Below, piece after piece: positions 1 through 7,896 of a stretch of 28,970 bases of DNA. A program made the translations under genes and the position numbers. The notes under the pieces are model-generated. The model ran no database searches and had not been told where the DNA came from. It saw only the letters and a list, made by a program, of their open reading frames with translations. Each line of letters begins with the position of its first letter. Position 1 is the stretch's first letter. The stretch is from JABHGY01 sp964525185 (GTDB lineage Bacteria; Fidelibacterota; Marinisomatia; Marinisomatales; UBA1611). The stretch covers positions 1 to 28,970 of the forward strand of contig CAZGFQ010000028.1 of the NCBI GenBank assembly GCA_964525185.1, given 5' to 3'.

Positions 1-151
1 AAGAGAAAACTGTGACCCCTTTTTTAAAAGTACAGAAACTTATGGACATAACTAATAGGTTATATAGTTAAATTCACTATTATCTTATTAAGCATAGCTG
101 TTTTGATGTAGCTTTACAATTCGAAATTAAATACTATTAAAGGAGTTCAAT

Positions 152-751
152 ATGAATACTATAAAACCAATAATCATATTTATTTTTTTATTATCAACAT
201 TGGTCTTCCATCTCAATTGTGGATCCGGACCCGATCTTTCACCAGAACCAAATCGTAAAATCATGAAAAATATCCCAGATTGGTTTTTAAATACACCATC
301 TGTTGATGGATTAAGGTATGAAACGGCTACCGCAACCAGTCAAGATTTGCAATTAGCGATAAATAAAGCTACCTTAGATGCAGCTAGTCGTCTTGCAGCA
401 ACCATCAAATCTGAAATGGAAGGATATACAAAACGAGTTCAGGAAGAGAATGGGTTGGGAAGTGATTCAGATATTTTGGATCGTTATTCGCAAACACAAG
501 GACAGGTGATTGCAACTGCTCTCCAAGATTATTCAGTCGCCAAGAAGGAAATATTGGAAGAAAAATCCAATAATCAATATATATATCGTGCTTATATATT
601 ATTAGAATGGGATGAACTTGCAGCCAATCAAAGGTTGTTAGATAAAATCAAATCAGACAAAGAAATATATGATGCAATTCGTGCATCAGATTTGATTCAA
701 GAAATGGAAACTAAAGTAAATGCTTATCGAAAAAGAATGGGTGGGCAATAA
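152..751 (+). CDS. LPP20-like lipoprotein
   Basis: A 199-residue exported protein of unknown exact role. The N-terminus has a Lys, a long hydrophobic stretch and Cys23 (HLNC|GSG), so it is probably a lipoprotein, although the lipobox is not canonical. The mature part starts with IPDWFLNTP and continues with an Ala-rich helix (about residues 65-90). This W...P / Y / A...A...A pattern is that of the LPP20 family of outer-membrane lipoproteins. The C-terminal third is a charged helix. The start is well supported by AGGAG at 141-145, seven bases before the ATG. The next gene (809-2158) has the same domain type in its N-terminal part and follows after 57 bases, so the two probably form one operon and may act together in the envelope. 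Family assignment is by motif only. Confidence 0.72.
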   Translation: MNTIKPIIIFIFLLSTLVFHLNCGSGPDLSPEPNRKIMKNIPDWFLNTPSVDGLRYETATATSQDLQLAINKATLDAASRLAATIKSEMEGYTKRVQEENGLGSDSDILDRYSQTQGQVIATALQDYSVAKKEILEEKSNNQYIYRAYILLEWDELAANQRLLDKIKSDKEIYDAIRASDLIQEMETKVNAYRKRMGGQ

Positions 752-808
752 GCAGATTTAAGAGATTATTTTATTTAATTAAGGTTAGGCAATTTCATTT
801 TACTTACA

Positions 809-2158
809 ATGAAATTGTTATTTAAAAAGTCAGTTTCATATCTTATTCTTCTCCTTTTATTTTGGGCATGCATTCCTTCAAAACCAGCGCCAACCTGGGT
901 GAGTATTCAACCGACTGATCAAGGATATTGGTATGGCATTGGTATAGAAACTAACCCATTTTCTTCAGAATACCGGGAAAATGCAAAACAGAAAGCTATT
1001 AATGAAATAGGCTTTCAAATAGCGGTAAAGATTTCATCAGAAATGACTTCTATGATTCGAGAAACGAATTTAAGAACAGAGCAGTTAACAGAAATCATCT
1101 CTAATTCTCGAATTAAATTGTTTCTACCGGAAGTCGAGTTTGTTGATACTTTTTCGGATGGTGAAACCTTTTATTTTCTTGCTAGACTAAATAAATCCCA
1201 TTATTATTCTGAATTAGAAAAAAGACGGCAAAATGCGGCTAATACTGTTTCACAATATTTAGTTGAAGCAAAGCGATCATCCTTTATGGATGCAATGGAA
1301 TATTACAAGACTGCTTTGGATGAGATGCAACCCTTTTTGGATTCACCATTTACTGTTGAATTTCCACCCAGATCCGGTCGGATTGAAAATGGATATGCAT
1401 TACTGAAAACAAGTGTCAAAAATCGAATTAACCGTATCGATATTTCTGTAAACCCAACTACAGTTCACATCACGCTTTTTCAAGATGAATCAAAATCTAT
1501 TTCTGTGAAAGTTGTAGACCAAATTACTGGGGAACCGGTAAATGGATTAAACCTTGAATTTGTTTCTTCTTTTCCAAATTTATCTCAGTCGACAAGGACA
1601 GGCAAAGATGGTAAAGCAGTATTCCGTATTGGTCGATTGTTTGGTCAACCCGGTACGATAAAGAACAACATTAAATTTAGGGGAATAAATCAATTTGATG
1701 GCATTTCATTTTTTAAAAGTCTTCAGGAGAAGATGGTATCCGTTCAAGTGATCTTACATAGTCCAAAAATATTTTTAAAGATTCATGAGAAGAATCTTGG
1801 GAATAATATATCAGACTTGATTGTAACGCCAAAATTGAAGTCTCTTTTAGTGGAAAAGTTGAGCTCTGTTTTTGTCCAAAATGAAAACCAAGCAGATATT
1901 AAAATCGTTCTTAATGTAACATCCGTAATCAAATCTAAAAATGTCAAACCCAATTATCCGATTATTGCTTACGCGAGTGGAACTGTAGATTTTATCAATT
2001 TGAAAACGAATGAAACCTATTTTAGTATTTCTACATCGGATGTAAAAGGCGGGGATTTTTCTTCATTTGAAATTGCAGGATATAGGTCTTTGGAGAAATT
2101 ATCAAATGAAATATCTCAAATATTTGGAAAAAAACTGGAAACATTTTACGCGAAATAG
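809..2158 (+). CDS. LPP20-domain lipoprotein with Ig-like middle domain
   Basis: 449 residues. A signal peptide ends at Cys21 (LFWAC|IPS), giving a likely lipoprotein. Residues ~28-135 resemble LPP20: APTWV, then YWYGIGIE, then an Ala-rich helix, like the preceding gene. Residues ~215-280 look like an Ig-like or carboxypeptidase-regulatory-like beta domain (SVKVVDQITGEPVNG, then a TGKDGKAVFRI strand). The C-terminal ~130 residues have alternating beta-type sequence and are not recognised. The combination suggests a periplasm-facing envelope or assembly lipoprotein. No enzymatic motif is visible. The long intergenic region downstream starts with AT-rich inverted repeats. Confidence 0.68.
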   Translation: MKLLFKKSVSYLILLLLFWACIPSKPAPTWVSIQPTDQGYWYGIGIETNPFSSEYRENAKQKAINEIGFQIAVKISSEMTSMIRETNLRTEQLTEIISNSRIKLFLPEVEFVDTFSDGETFYFLARLNKSHYYSELEKRRQNAANTVSQYLVEAKRSSFMDAMEYYKTALDEMQPFLDSPFTVEFPPRSGRIENGYALLKTSVKNRINRIDISVNPTTVHITLFQDESKSISVKVVDQITGEPVNGLNLEFVSSFPNLSQSTRTGKDGKAVFRIGRLFGQPGTIKNNIKFRGINQFDGISFFKSLQEKMVSVQVILHSPKIFLKIHEKNLGNNISDLIVTPKLKSLLVEKLSSVFVQNENQADIKIVLNVTSVIKSKNVKPNYPIIAYASGTVDFINLKTNETYFSISTSDVKGGDFSSFEIAGYRSLEKLSNEISQIFGKKLETFYAK

Positions 2159-2166
2159 TAGGCTGT

Positions 2167-2249
2167 AACATATTTGAATAATTTCTTCATAAAATATGTT
2201 CACGATGTTCTAATCAATCAGGTTTTATGAGTTAGAATCTTATGAAGAA
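2167..2249 (+). repeat. nested inverted repeats (AT-rich hairpins)
   Basis: AACATATTT at 2167-2175 pairs with AAATATGTT at 2192-2200. An alternative, larger fold uses TTCTTCATAA (2183-2192) with TTATGAAGAA (2240-2249) as a perfect 10 bp outer stem enclosing TTCTAA (2208-2213) / TTAGAA (2232-2237). The first hairpin could be a weak terminator for the lipoprotein gene, but no T-run follows it. Confidence 0.5.
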
Positions 2250-2289
2250 TCAATCCACTCAAAATTTATTCTTCTCAGGCAGAACATAA

Positions 2290-2460
2290 AAAGTTCTAAA
2301 ATTGCTTTTCAATCAATGCGTTAAACTATCATCAAGGATGGTGGATTCCGGATATTTTTCCAAAATTCCGAGATGACAAGGTAGAAGTAGTAGAAATATT
2401 TTGTCCTTTTGCTGCAAAAAGAGATACTGTCATTCATGGCCACGGCCAGGAATCTGTGCT
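2290..2460 (+). repeat. ~170 bp dispersed element, copy 1 (left of TA island)
   Basis: Positions 2290-2386 match 3916-4012 with four mismatches in 97. After a diverged stretch of equal length, 2424-2460 again aligns at the same 1,626 bp offset (ATACTGT, then CAGGAATC), but with a different palindromic core: here TGGCC-AC-GGCCA at 2437-2448. The unit contains an ATTCCGGA half-palindrome (2345-2352), whose partner is mutated in this copy. The rest of the 2159-2632 gap (2461-2597) holds nothing I can name. Confidence 0.8.
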
Positions 2461-2597
2461 TTGATTTATCAAACCAATAATTTGTTTTTAGGTATTATGT
2501 ATTAAATCTCAAATTTGTATTATTATTTAACAACTCGACCTCGTCAGAAAATGTCAAGGATTCTTCTTAAATAAATGATTATGAAAAAATAATGAAA

Positions 2598-2618
2598 ATG
2601 TATAACATAACTATACAT
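2598..2618 (+). promoter_or_regulatory. palindromic operator before the vapBC-like pair
   Basis: ATGTATA (2598-2604), seven bases, then TATACAT (2612-2618): a perfect inverted repeat ending 14 bases before the antitoxin ATG and overlapping TATAAC/TATACA hexamers that could serve as a -10. This is the usual place for the autoregulatory operator of a toxin-antitoxin operon. Binding by the antitoxin is inference. Confidence 0.55.
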
Positions 2619-2632
2619 AATAAGGCTAATAA

Positions 2633-2872
2633 ATGAAAGCAACAGTTGTAGATTTAAGATACAAAATGAAAGATGTGCTTGAAGCGCTAGATCGAAATGA
2701 AAATGTGACTATCCTTTATCATGGCAAGGTAAAAGGGACTATTCATCCTAATACAAATGGAAGAAGTACAGATATGGAAAATCATCCCTTTTTTGGTATG
2801 AATGCTGACAGTCAAAATTCCGTTTTGGAAGAATTAGAAAAATTACGTGGGGAAAGATTCATTGCTGTTTGA
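2633..2872 (+). CDS. Phd/VapB-type antitoxin
   Basis: A 79-residue protein whose N-terminal ~40 residues have the Phd/YefM-like pattern (VVDLRYKMKDVLEALDRNE, then VTILYHGKVKGTI): a helix followed by beta strands that dimerise and bind operator DNA. The C-terminal half, from about residue 50, is acidic and helical and is the likely toxin-neutralising segment. The downstream VapC-type toxin overlaps its 3' end, the normal antitoxin-toxin order. A perfect 7+7 bp palindrome lies just upstream. Only a poor AAGG ribosome-binding site (2622-2625) is visible. The exact antitoxin family (Phd versus another VapB class) is uncertain. Confidence 0.75.
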   Translation: MKATVVDLRYKMKDVLEALDRNENVTILYHGKVKGTIHPNTNGRSTDMENHPFFGMNADSQNSVLEELEKLRGERFIAV

Positions 2873-3239
2873 TACAGATATTCTCATTTGGATACAACGA
2901 GGAAACCAAAAGGCTACTCGGTTAGTGCTGGGTGACGATGAAAGGTATATTTCAATTCAAACCTATTTGGAATTACTTCAAGGTGCTCGGAATAAAACTC
3001 AACATAAAATTATAAAAACATATTTATCAGACTTTAATTTTATAACAATTCCACTTACAGAAAATATTGGTCATAGAGCACTTATTTATGTTGAAGAATA
3101 TTCCTTATCATCCAACATGAGAGCAGGGGATGCGATTATTGCCGCAACAGCCGTTGAAAATAATTTGACATTATCGACTAGCAATGTAAAGCATTTTAAG
3201 CCTGTTAAAGAATTGTCACTAAAAGGATTTAAGCCTTAA
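2847..3239 (+). CDS. vapC: PIN-domain ribonuclease toxin (VapC family)
   Basis: 130 residues, full PIN-domain length. The metal-binding acidic residues are in place: Asp9 (LLFDTDILIW), Glu42 (YLELLQGA), Asp95 (RAGDAIIAA), with Asn113 in the terminal TSNVKHF motif. VapC toxins are Mg-dependent endoribonucleases that cleave tRNA or rRNA and are held inactive by their antitoxin. The given start is a GTG overlapping the antitoxin by 26 bases. A TTG at 2862, preceded by GGGGAAA, gives an N-terminus MLFDTDILIW that fits the family better and is equally possible. Either way translation is coupled to the antitoxin. Confidence 0.88.
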   Translation: MGKDSLLFDTDILIWIQRGNQKATRLVLGDDERYISIQTYLELLQGARNKTQHKIIKTYLSDFNFITIPLTENIGHRALIYVEEYSLSSNMRAGDAIIAATAVENNLTLSTSNVKHFKPVKELSLKGFKP

Positions 3240-3260
3240 TTATACTTCCCGGGACGGATG

Positions 3261-3289
3261 TTACACTCAAAAAGCTCGTTTTGGTGTAA
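3261..3289. repeat. inverted repeat after vapC
   Basis: TTACAC-T-CAAAA (3261-3272) can pair with TTTTG-GTGTAA (3279-3289) with one bulged base and a six-base loop. It lies 22 bases after the toxin stop and may end the first TA transcript, but no T-run follows on the + strand, so terminator function is doubtful. Confidence 0.4.
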
Positions 3290-3298
3290 AAATAATCA

Positions 3299-3328
3299 TT
3301 GCATAATAGCTATAATTATGGCTATAAT
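3299..3328 (+). promoter_or_regulatory. promoter/operator of the second TA pair
   Basis: TTGCAT (3299-3304), 18 bases, then a perfect TATAAT (3323-3328), with a start site expected near 3335 and GGAG just before the ATG at 3346. The hexamer is part of a tandem repeat GCTATAAT (3309-3316 and 3321-3328), and ATAGC/GCTAT (3306-3310/3321-3325) form an inverted pair. This suits autoregulation by the YefM-type antitoxin. Confidence 0.55.
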
Positions 3329-3345
3329 ATAACAGGAGAAATTAT

Positions 3346-3597
3346 ATGAGTACAACTACAATACCCGTGACTGAAGCCAAAAATAAACTCACATATCTAC
3401 TGAGGAATATTCGTATGATGTGGGATAGAATCATTATCACTAAAAATGGTAAAAATGATGCTGTGTTAATGAGTTATGAAGAATATGAAAGTTGGGTTGA
3501 AACATTAAGTCTTTCTGAAGAAGAAAAAGATGCTATTATCAGAGGAAGAGAATCGATGCAAAAAGGTGAATCAGTTTCTTTGGATGACTTGATTTAA
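3346..3597 (+). CDS. YefM/Phd-family antitoxin
   Basis: 83 residues. It begins TTTIPVTEAKNKLTYLL and continues RIIITKNGKNDAVLMSYEEYE, the classic Phd/YefM fold (DNA-binding and dimerisation). A charged, helical C-terminus (SLSEEEKDAI onward) would wrap the toxin. The start has a clear AGGAG ribosome-binding site (3333-3337), nine bases before the ATG. The RelE-type toxin gene begins eight bases after its stop. Upstream tandem TATAAT-containing repeats probably carry both promoter and operator. Confidence 0.9.
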   Translation: MSTTTIPVTEAKNKLTYLLRNIRMMWDRIIITKNGKNDAVLMSYEEYESWVETLSLSEEEKDAIIRGRESMQKGESVSLDDLI

Positions 3598-3605
3598 TTG
3601 AACTA

Positions 3606-3863
3606 TTGCTAAAGAAGATTTACTTAACGCCTTCCGCTGAGAAGGATTATAAATTACTAAAGACGAAAAACTCAACCGTTCATAAACGGATTAATGCTAA
3701 ACTCCAATTTTTGAAAGAAAATCCTGATTTAGGAAAACCATTAGTTGGCCCATTTAAAGGAGTGTGGTCTTTGAGAGTTGGGACTTATCGAATCCTATAC
3801 GAAGTTATGCAAGATGTAATTCATATTTATTCAATAAAGCATCGAAAGGATGCATATAGATAA
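3606..3863 (+). CDS. RelE/ParE-superfamily toxin
   Basis: 85 residues, normal for the family. Recognisable blocks are the N-terminal strand (KIYLTPSAEKDYKLL), the middle NPDLGKPLVGPFKGVWSLRVG segment, then YRILYEV and the C-terminal IKHRKDAYR. Arg57, Arg62, His79, Arg80 and Tyr84 lie where RelE-like ribosome-dependent mRNA interferases carry catalytic basic and aromatic residues. The only suitable start is TTG at 3606, because a stop lies in frame at 3585-3587 with no ATG between. Translation is probably coupled to the antitoxin, whose stop is eight bases upstream. A strong hairpin follows directly after the stop. Confidence 0.88.
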   Translation: MLKKIYLTPSAEKDYKLLKTKNSTVHKRINAKLQFLKENPDLGKPLVGPFKGVWSLRVGTYRILYEVMQDVIHIYSIKHRKDAYR

Positions 3864-3897
3864 GAAGCCCTCTGCCAGCTGGCGGAGGGCTTCTTCG
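3864..3897 (+). terminator. hairpin terminator of the second TA operon
   Basis: GAAGCCCTCTGCC (3864-3876), AGCT loop, GGCGGAGGGCTTC (3881-3893): a 13 bp stem with a single T-G wobble, starting at the base after the toxin stop. The T-run is short (TTCTTCGTCT), so it may stop transcription only partly. Confidence 0.7.
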
Positions 3898-3915
3898 TCT
3901 GTGGGACGGATAGAG

Positions 3916-4086
3916 AAAGTTTTAAAATTGCTTTTCAATCAATGCATTAAACTATCATCAAGGATGGTGGATTCCGGATATTTTTCCAAAATTCCGGAAT
4001 GACAAGGTAGAATTCGGAGAATAATTATATAAACTTTATTTAAATAGATATACTGTTATGCCTGAAATCGATCAGGAATCCATGCA
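3916..4086 (+). repeat. ~170 bp dispersed element, copy 2 (right of TA island)
   Basis: Positions 3916-4012 are 93/97 identical to 2290-2386. Here the inner palindrome is intact: ATTCCGGA (3971-3978) pairs with TCCGGAAT (3993-4000). The distal part (4050-4086) aligns with 2424-2460 at the same offset but has a different core, CCTGA-AATCGA-TCAGG (4061-4076). The unit resembles mobile palindromic repeats of the GGATTCC...GGAATGAC type. The rest of the 3898-4200 gap shows nothing further. Confidence 0.8.
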
Positions 4087-4200
4087 TTCATAAATGAAAT
4101 TAATTGTAATTAAGTATTACTTTGTAATTTCGTCAACGACCATGGGCCTTTTTCATTGCATCCTTTTAATAGTATACAATCATTGAAGCAAAGGCTAATG

Positions 4201-7200
4201 TTATTCTTCGAATGCAGGACATAAGAAATCCTGATAATCGCAATATTGGCAATTGAAAGGGCTCGGTTTAGGCTCGAATTTATTATTCCGGATTCCATCC
4301 GCCGCTTTTCGTACTTTATCTAAATGTTTTTCTAACTCTTTTTCACTGAATTCATGGGGTTCTAATGGTGTGTCCAAATCTTTTAAGTAAAGGAGTTGGG
4401 CTGTTCCTGTAGCTCCTTTGATTTCTTTAACCGCTCCTCGATTTAAGGCTTCAATATATAAGGCTAATTGTAGACTCTTTTTGGAAGATTCATTTGATGG
4501 TAATTTGCCAGTTTTATAATCCAATACATGATAATGTCCATCTTTTTTATCTATTCGATCAATTTTCCCTTTCAAACGAACTTGGATATCTTCCATAATA
4601 AATTCAAAACTAGCTTCACATTTTGCTACTGATGGTGGATTTAATTGGATGAATTCAAAATAGTTTTTCATCATTTGAATTCCCTGAAGTTTGAATTCTT
4701 CTTCTCGAATTAAATATTCAAATGCGTCGGATCTCCAATTGAATTCAAACAAATCTAATAATGTATCTAATGTACATTCATTGGATTCATGGAATGTTTG
4801 CAATGTTTTATGCACAATATTTCCAAATTCCATTTGAGCTGTACTTTTCTTTTCTGGAAATCGATCAATTTTCGCTAATCGATATTTATAAGAACATTTC
4901 GAATATTCTTCCACTGCACTCGCGGATAAATTCAATATACCCACATTGGAGTCTAATGCTTCATCATGAGTTTCGGTTTGTAAATGGGCATAAGGATGAT
5001 CATGGGGAAGGGTGCCAGAATCATTAATTGATTTTAATCCATCCACAATATGTTGTGCTAAATCCCATTGCCCTGCGGCCAATTCGCGATTGAGTTCGAC
5101 CAATAATTTTTCGGGTAGAGATGTTGTTTGTTCAGAAGTGGGTTGTGCGTCAGGCATATCTTGCCTCCTTGTCAGTGAATCTAATTGTGTATTTATTTCT
5201 TTAAGTAACTGAGAGCGCCATGAATGGGGACCCAATAAATGAAGGTGTGTTTGTGCCCGCGTTAAAGCCACATAAAAAATGCGTCTTTCTTCGTTAAAAT
5301 GTTCAATATTGGGCGTTAATCCTTCAGGCTTTTCCCATTGATACCATGGTTCAGGTAATGCCGTAATTTGGTTCGACCGCCTAAATGTTGCAGGAAAACT
5401 TCCGGACCTAAGAAATGGGACAAAAACAATGGGGAATTCCAACCCTTTACTTTTGTGGATGGTCATTACTTGGACGGCTCCACTCGGTTTTTGTAAAGAT
5501 GGTTCCACGGCAGGATATTTTCCATCAGAAGATAATATTTCAATATAGCGCATAAAATCTTGGACAGAATGCGTTTTATCTTGATTCGAAAATTGATCGG
5601 CTAATGAAATAAAATGACCCATATTTGCCAAAACAACTCTTTCTCTATATTGATATGATTGTTTTGCCGAATGTAAAAGTTTTGTTTTGTGTAATATTTC
5701 CCACATCATTTCAACGGGTCTAATTTTTTGATCGTATCGATGGCGAAATATTTGAATGAGCGAACAGATAGAATTAACCACTTCAATTTCAGAATCGTCA
5801 TAAAGATCTGATGTAACTAAATCAGATATTTTTGGTAAAATGTGATCGAAATTCTTTAAAGGAATATGTGTGGCAATTTTATGCGCTAGAGAATGGCTGT
5901 GAAGGCGTTTTAAAAGCCTCGTAAAGGCTGTACCGTTTCTAGGATTAGTAAAAGAAAGTGTTCCCCAACTAACGATATCTTTGATTTCCGGAATGGAGAA
6001 AAAGCGATCAACAAACACATCAGTTGGAATGGACGCTTGCTGAAGAGCTTTCGCTGTTAATCGGACATTTGCAATGGATCTGCAAATAATGGCAATGTCA
6101 CCAAATGCATGCCCTTTTTCAAAAACGTATAAATGAATTAGACGTATCATTTCTTCTAGAGATTGCGTTTTATCTCCTACATGCCAAATGGGATGCGGCC
6201 CATTTTTATTTCCAAAAGATGTAAGCATTTTTTCAGTTCTATTATGATCCATCGATATGGACGCATTGGCTAAATCCAATACATTTTGTGTAGACCGATA
6301 ATTTATTTCTAATTCTACTTCACCATAACCATCCAATGATCCATATCGACTCCGAAAATCAGTAATATTAAAATAATTTGCACCGCGAAAACTATAGATA
6401 CATTGATCTTCGTCTCCTACAACCGTAATGCTCGGATTTTTTTCTACAATCAAATTGACGATTTTATTTAAGGCAAAATTATTATCTTGGTATTCGTCAA
6501 TAATAATGTGTCGAATTTTATTTCGAACTTTTTCTAAGGTTTCCGGTGATTGCTGTAACATGTTATAACAATCCAATATCATATCTCCGTAGTCCACAAA
6601 TCCTTTTGAATTTTTCCAGGATTGATACTGTTGATACACCTGAATTAAATCTTGAAACTGTTTATTGTATTCTTCGGTAGAAATTCGATCATTCAATCCT
6701 GGAAATAGGGTATGAATGGAATCTGGAATTAAAGCAAGATTATCACATTTTTGATTTAATTCATCAGGGGATAAAAGTTCGTCTCGAATACGATTAAAGA
6801 AGGGAATATAACTATTTTTAATGGATTCGACAGGGTTGCTTCGAAAATATTCGGATGTTAAAAAAGTGAGTTTATCATAATTCTGCAAAAGGAGAAATGC
6901 CGTATCATTTTGTTGAATTAATAATTTATCTGCATCGGATGAGTGGCTGAAATCTCGAACAAGTTGATTGCAAAATGCATGAAAGGTAGAAATAGTCATT
7001 GGCTTTACATCAATTCCATCCATCGCATGCAGTTTCATTTTTAATTCATGTGCGGCTTTTTCAGTAAATGTTAAAACAACAATATGTTCTGGCTCCATGA
7101 ATCCGTTACTTACTTGGTAATGAATTCGATGAATGAGAGTAGATGTTTTCCCTGTCCCGGCACCTGCCAAAATCATTAAGGGGGATGTGCCATGACGAAT

Positions 7201-7251
7201 GGCTTTATCTTGAAGAGGATGTGCTTTAAAATCACCTAGGCTATATAGCAT
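4201..7251 (-). CDS. UvrD/PcrA-type helicase fused to Fe-S PD-(D/E)XK nuclease
   Basis: 1016 residues. The SF1A helicase part has all key motifs: Q-motif Gln14, Walker A GAGTGKT (30-36), motif Ia TFTEKAAHEL (61-70), motif II DEYQD (252-256), motif III GDEDQCIYSFRGA (279-291), motif IV NYRS (317-320), motif V TIHKSKGLEF (597-606) and motif VI VALTRAQ (661-667). The C-terminal part (~770-1016) is a RecB/AddB-like nuclease: His814, Asp898 (GKIDRID), Asp911 and Lys913 (DYKTGK). A four-cysteine iron-sulfur staple is formed by Cys786 and Cys1001/1004/1011 (CQYC, then C). It most resembles single-chain AddAB/AdnB-type DNA-end processing enzymes acting in double-strand break repair. A defence role is possible but not shown. 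It is divergent from the sigma-factor operon, with 123 bases between. Confidence 0.9.
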   Translation of the reverse strand: MLYSLGDFKAHPLQDKAIRHGTSPLMILAGAGTGKTSTLIHRIHYQVSNGFMEPEHIVVLTFTEKAAHELKMKLHAMDGIDVKPMTISTFHAFCNQLVRDFSHSSDADKLLIQQNDTAFLLLQNYDKLTFLTSEYFRSNPVESIKNSYIPFFNRIRDELLSPDELNQKCDNLALIPDSIHTLFPGLNDRISTEEYNKQFQDLIQVYQQYQSWKNSKGFVDYGDMILDCYNMLQQSPETLEKVRNKIRHIIIDEYQDNNFALNKIVNLIVEKNPSITVVGDEDQCIYSFRGANYFNITDFRSRYGSLDGYGEVELEINYRSTQNVLDLANASISMDHNRTEKMLTSFGNKNGPHPIWHVGDKTQSLEEMIRLIHLYVFEKGHAFGDIAIICRSIANVRLTAKALQQASIPTDVFVDRFFSIPEIKDIVSWGTLSFTNPRNGTAFTRLLKRLHSHSLAHKIATHIPLKNFDHILPKISDLVTSDLYDDSEIEVVNSICSLIQIFRHRYDQKIRPVEMMWEILHKTKLLHSAKQSYQYRERVVLANMGHFISLADQFSNQDKTHSVQDFMRYIEILSSDGKYPAVEPSLQKPSGAVQVMTIHKSKGLEFPIVFVPFLRSGSFPATFRRSNQITALPEPWYQWEKPEGLTPNIEHFNEERRIFYVALTRAQTHLHLLGPHSWRSQLLKEINTQLDSLTRRQDMPDAQPTSEQTTSLPEKLLVELNRELAAGQWDLAQHIVDGLKSINDSGTLPHDHPYAHLQTETHDEALDSNVGILNLSASAVEEYSKCSYKYRLAKIDRFPEKKSTAQMEFGNIVHKTLQTFHESNECTLDTLLDLFEFNWRSDAFEYLIREEEFKLQGIQMMKNYFEFIQLNPPSVAKCEASFEFIMEDIQVRLKGKIDRIDKKDGHYHVLDYKTGKLPSNESSKKSLQLALYIEALNRGAVKEIKGATGTAQLLYLKDLDTPLEPHEFSEKELEKHLDKVRKAADGIRNNKFEPKPSPFNCQYCDYQDFLCPAFEE

Positions 7252-7374
7252 AAGAAAAGTTAAGCACGAGAAGTGAAAGGGTGGTAAGGAATAATCTTCA
7301 AAAAAGAAACTTTCACAAAAAGAAAAAAAGTTTTTAACCTTTCTGATGGAAGAAGGTCAAAATGGGCAGAATGT

Positions 7375-7896
7375 ATGAAAACAGACCATGAACTTATACG
7401 CGAATTTCAAAAAGGCAATGATGCATCATTTGATGAATTGGTTCAACGCCATGTGCAAATGGTGTTTGGATTTTTTGTTAAAATCACTCGCGATAAAATG
7501 GCTGCTGAAGATTTGGCGCAAGATTTATTCATTAAATTACACAAACATCTTAAAAAATTCAGGTTTGAAGCCGCTTTTACCACTTACCTATACCGAGCCC
7601 AGACAAATACAGCAAACTCATGGCTATCACGCAATAAATGGAAGCATTTACTCCATTTGGATCAAGTGGCGGAATCTGGAGCACTTGACACATCCATTGA
7701 AAAGGATTGGCGTCGAAAAGAATTATGGAATGCAGTTGGGAAATTACCCAAAAAACAGCGATCGGTGGTTATGATGAGAATAGCGCAAGAATTGCCCTAT
7801 AAAGATATTTCGAATATATTAGGAATATCTGAAGGATCAGCAAAAGTAAATTTTCATCATGCTATGAATACACTAAAGGATTTAATCCATGGATAA
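7375..7896 (+). CDS. ECF-type RNA polymerase sigma factor
   Basis: 173 residues, typical for sigma-70 ECF factors. Region 2 covers about 7-75: FDELVQRHVQMVFGF, then DKMAAEDLAQDLFIKLHKHL with the core-binding and -10-recognition helices. Region 4 covers about 115-172: LPKKQRSVVMMRIAQELPYKDI, then a helix-turn-helix ISNILGISEGSAKVNFHHAM. It directs RNA polymerase to a small regulon, most likely in response to an envelope signal sensed through the next gene. It overlaps that gene by eight bases, so expression is coupled. The ATG at 7375 has no good ribosome-binding site close by; GGAAGAAGG at 7348-7356 is rather far upstream. Confidence 0.92.
   Translation: MKTDHELIREFQKGNDASFDELVQRHVQMVFGFFVKITRDKMAAEDLAQDLFIKLHKHLKKFRFEAAFTTYLYRAQTNTANSWLSRNKWKHLLHLDQVAESGALDTSIEKDWRRKELWNAVGKLPKKQRSVVMMRIAQELPYKDISNILGISEGSAKVNFHHAMNTLKDLIHG

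Noticed and set aside
2429..2454. Integron attC site within the island repeats
   Set aside because: No matching RYYYAAC/GTTRRRY core pair found at the right places and no integrase in the window; kept only as a question in the repeat finding.
2290..4086. CRISPR-like repeat array
   Set aside because: Only two copies, ~170 bp long, with coding genes between; no short regular repeats or spacers.
4110..4298. 62-residue minus-strand frame partly beyond the helicase gene
   Set aside because: It overlaps the helicase 3' end in another frame, has no family features and no good ribosome-binding site.
7336..7358. ECF-type autoregulatory promoter (AACC, 15 bases, GGTC) before the sigma gene
   Set aside because: Spacing and the very short distance to the ATG make it unconvincing.
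7388..7774. 128-residue + frame inside the sigma-factor gene
   Set aside because: Shadow of the clear ECF sigma frame; its composition is unlike a real protein.
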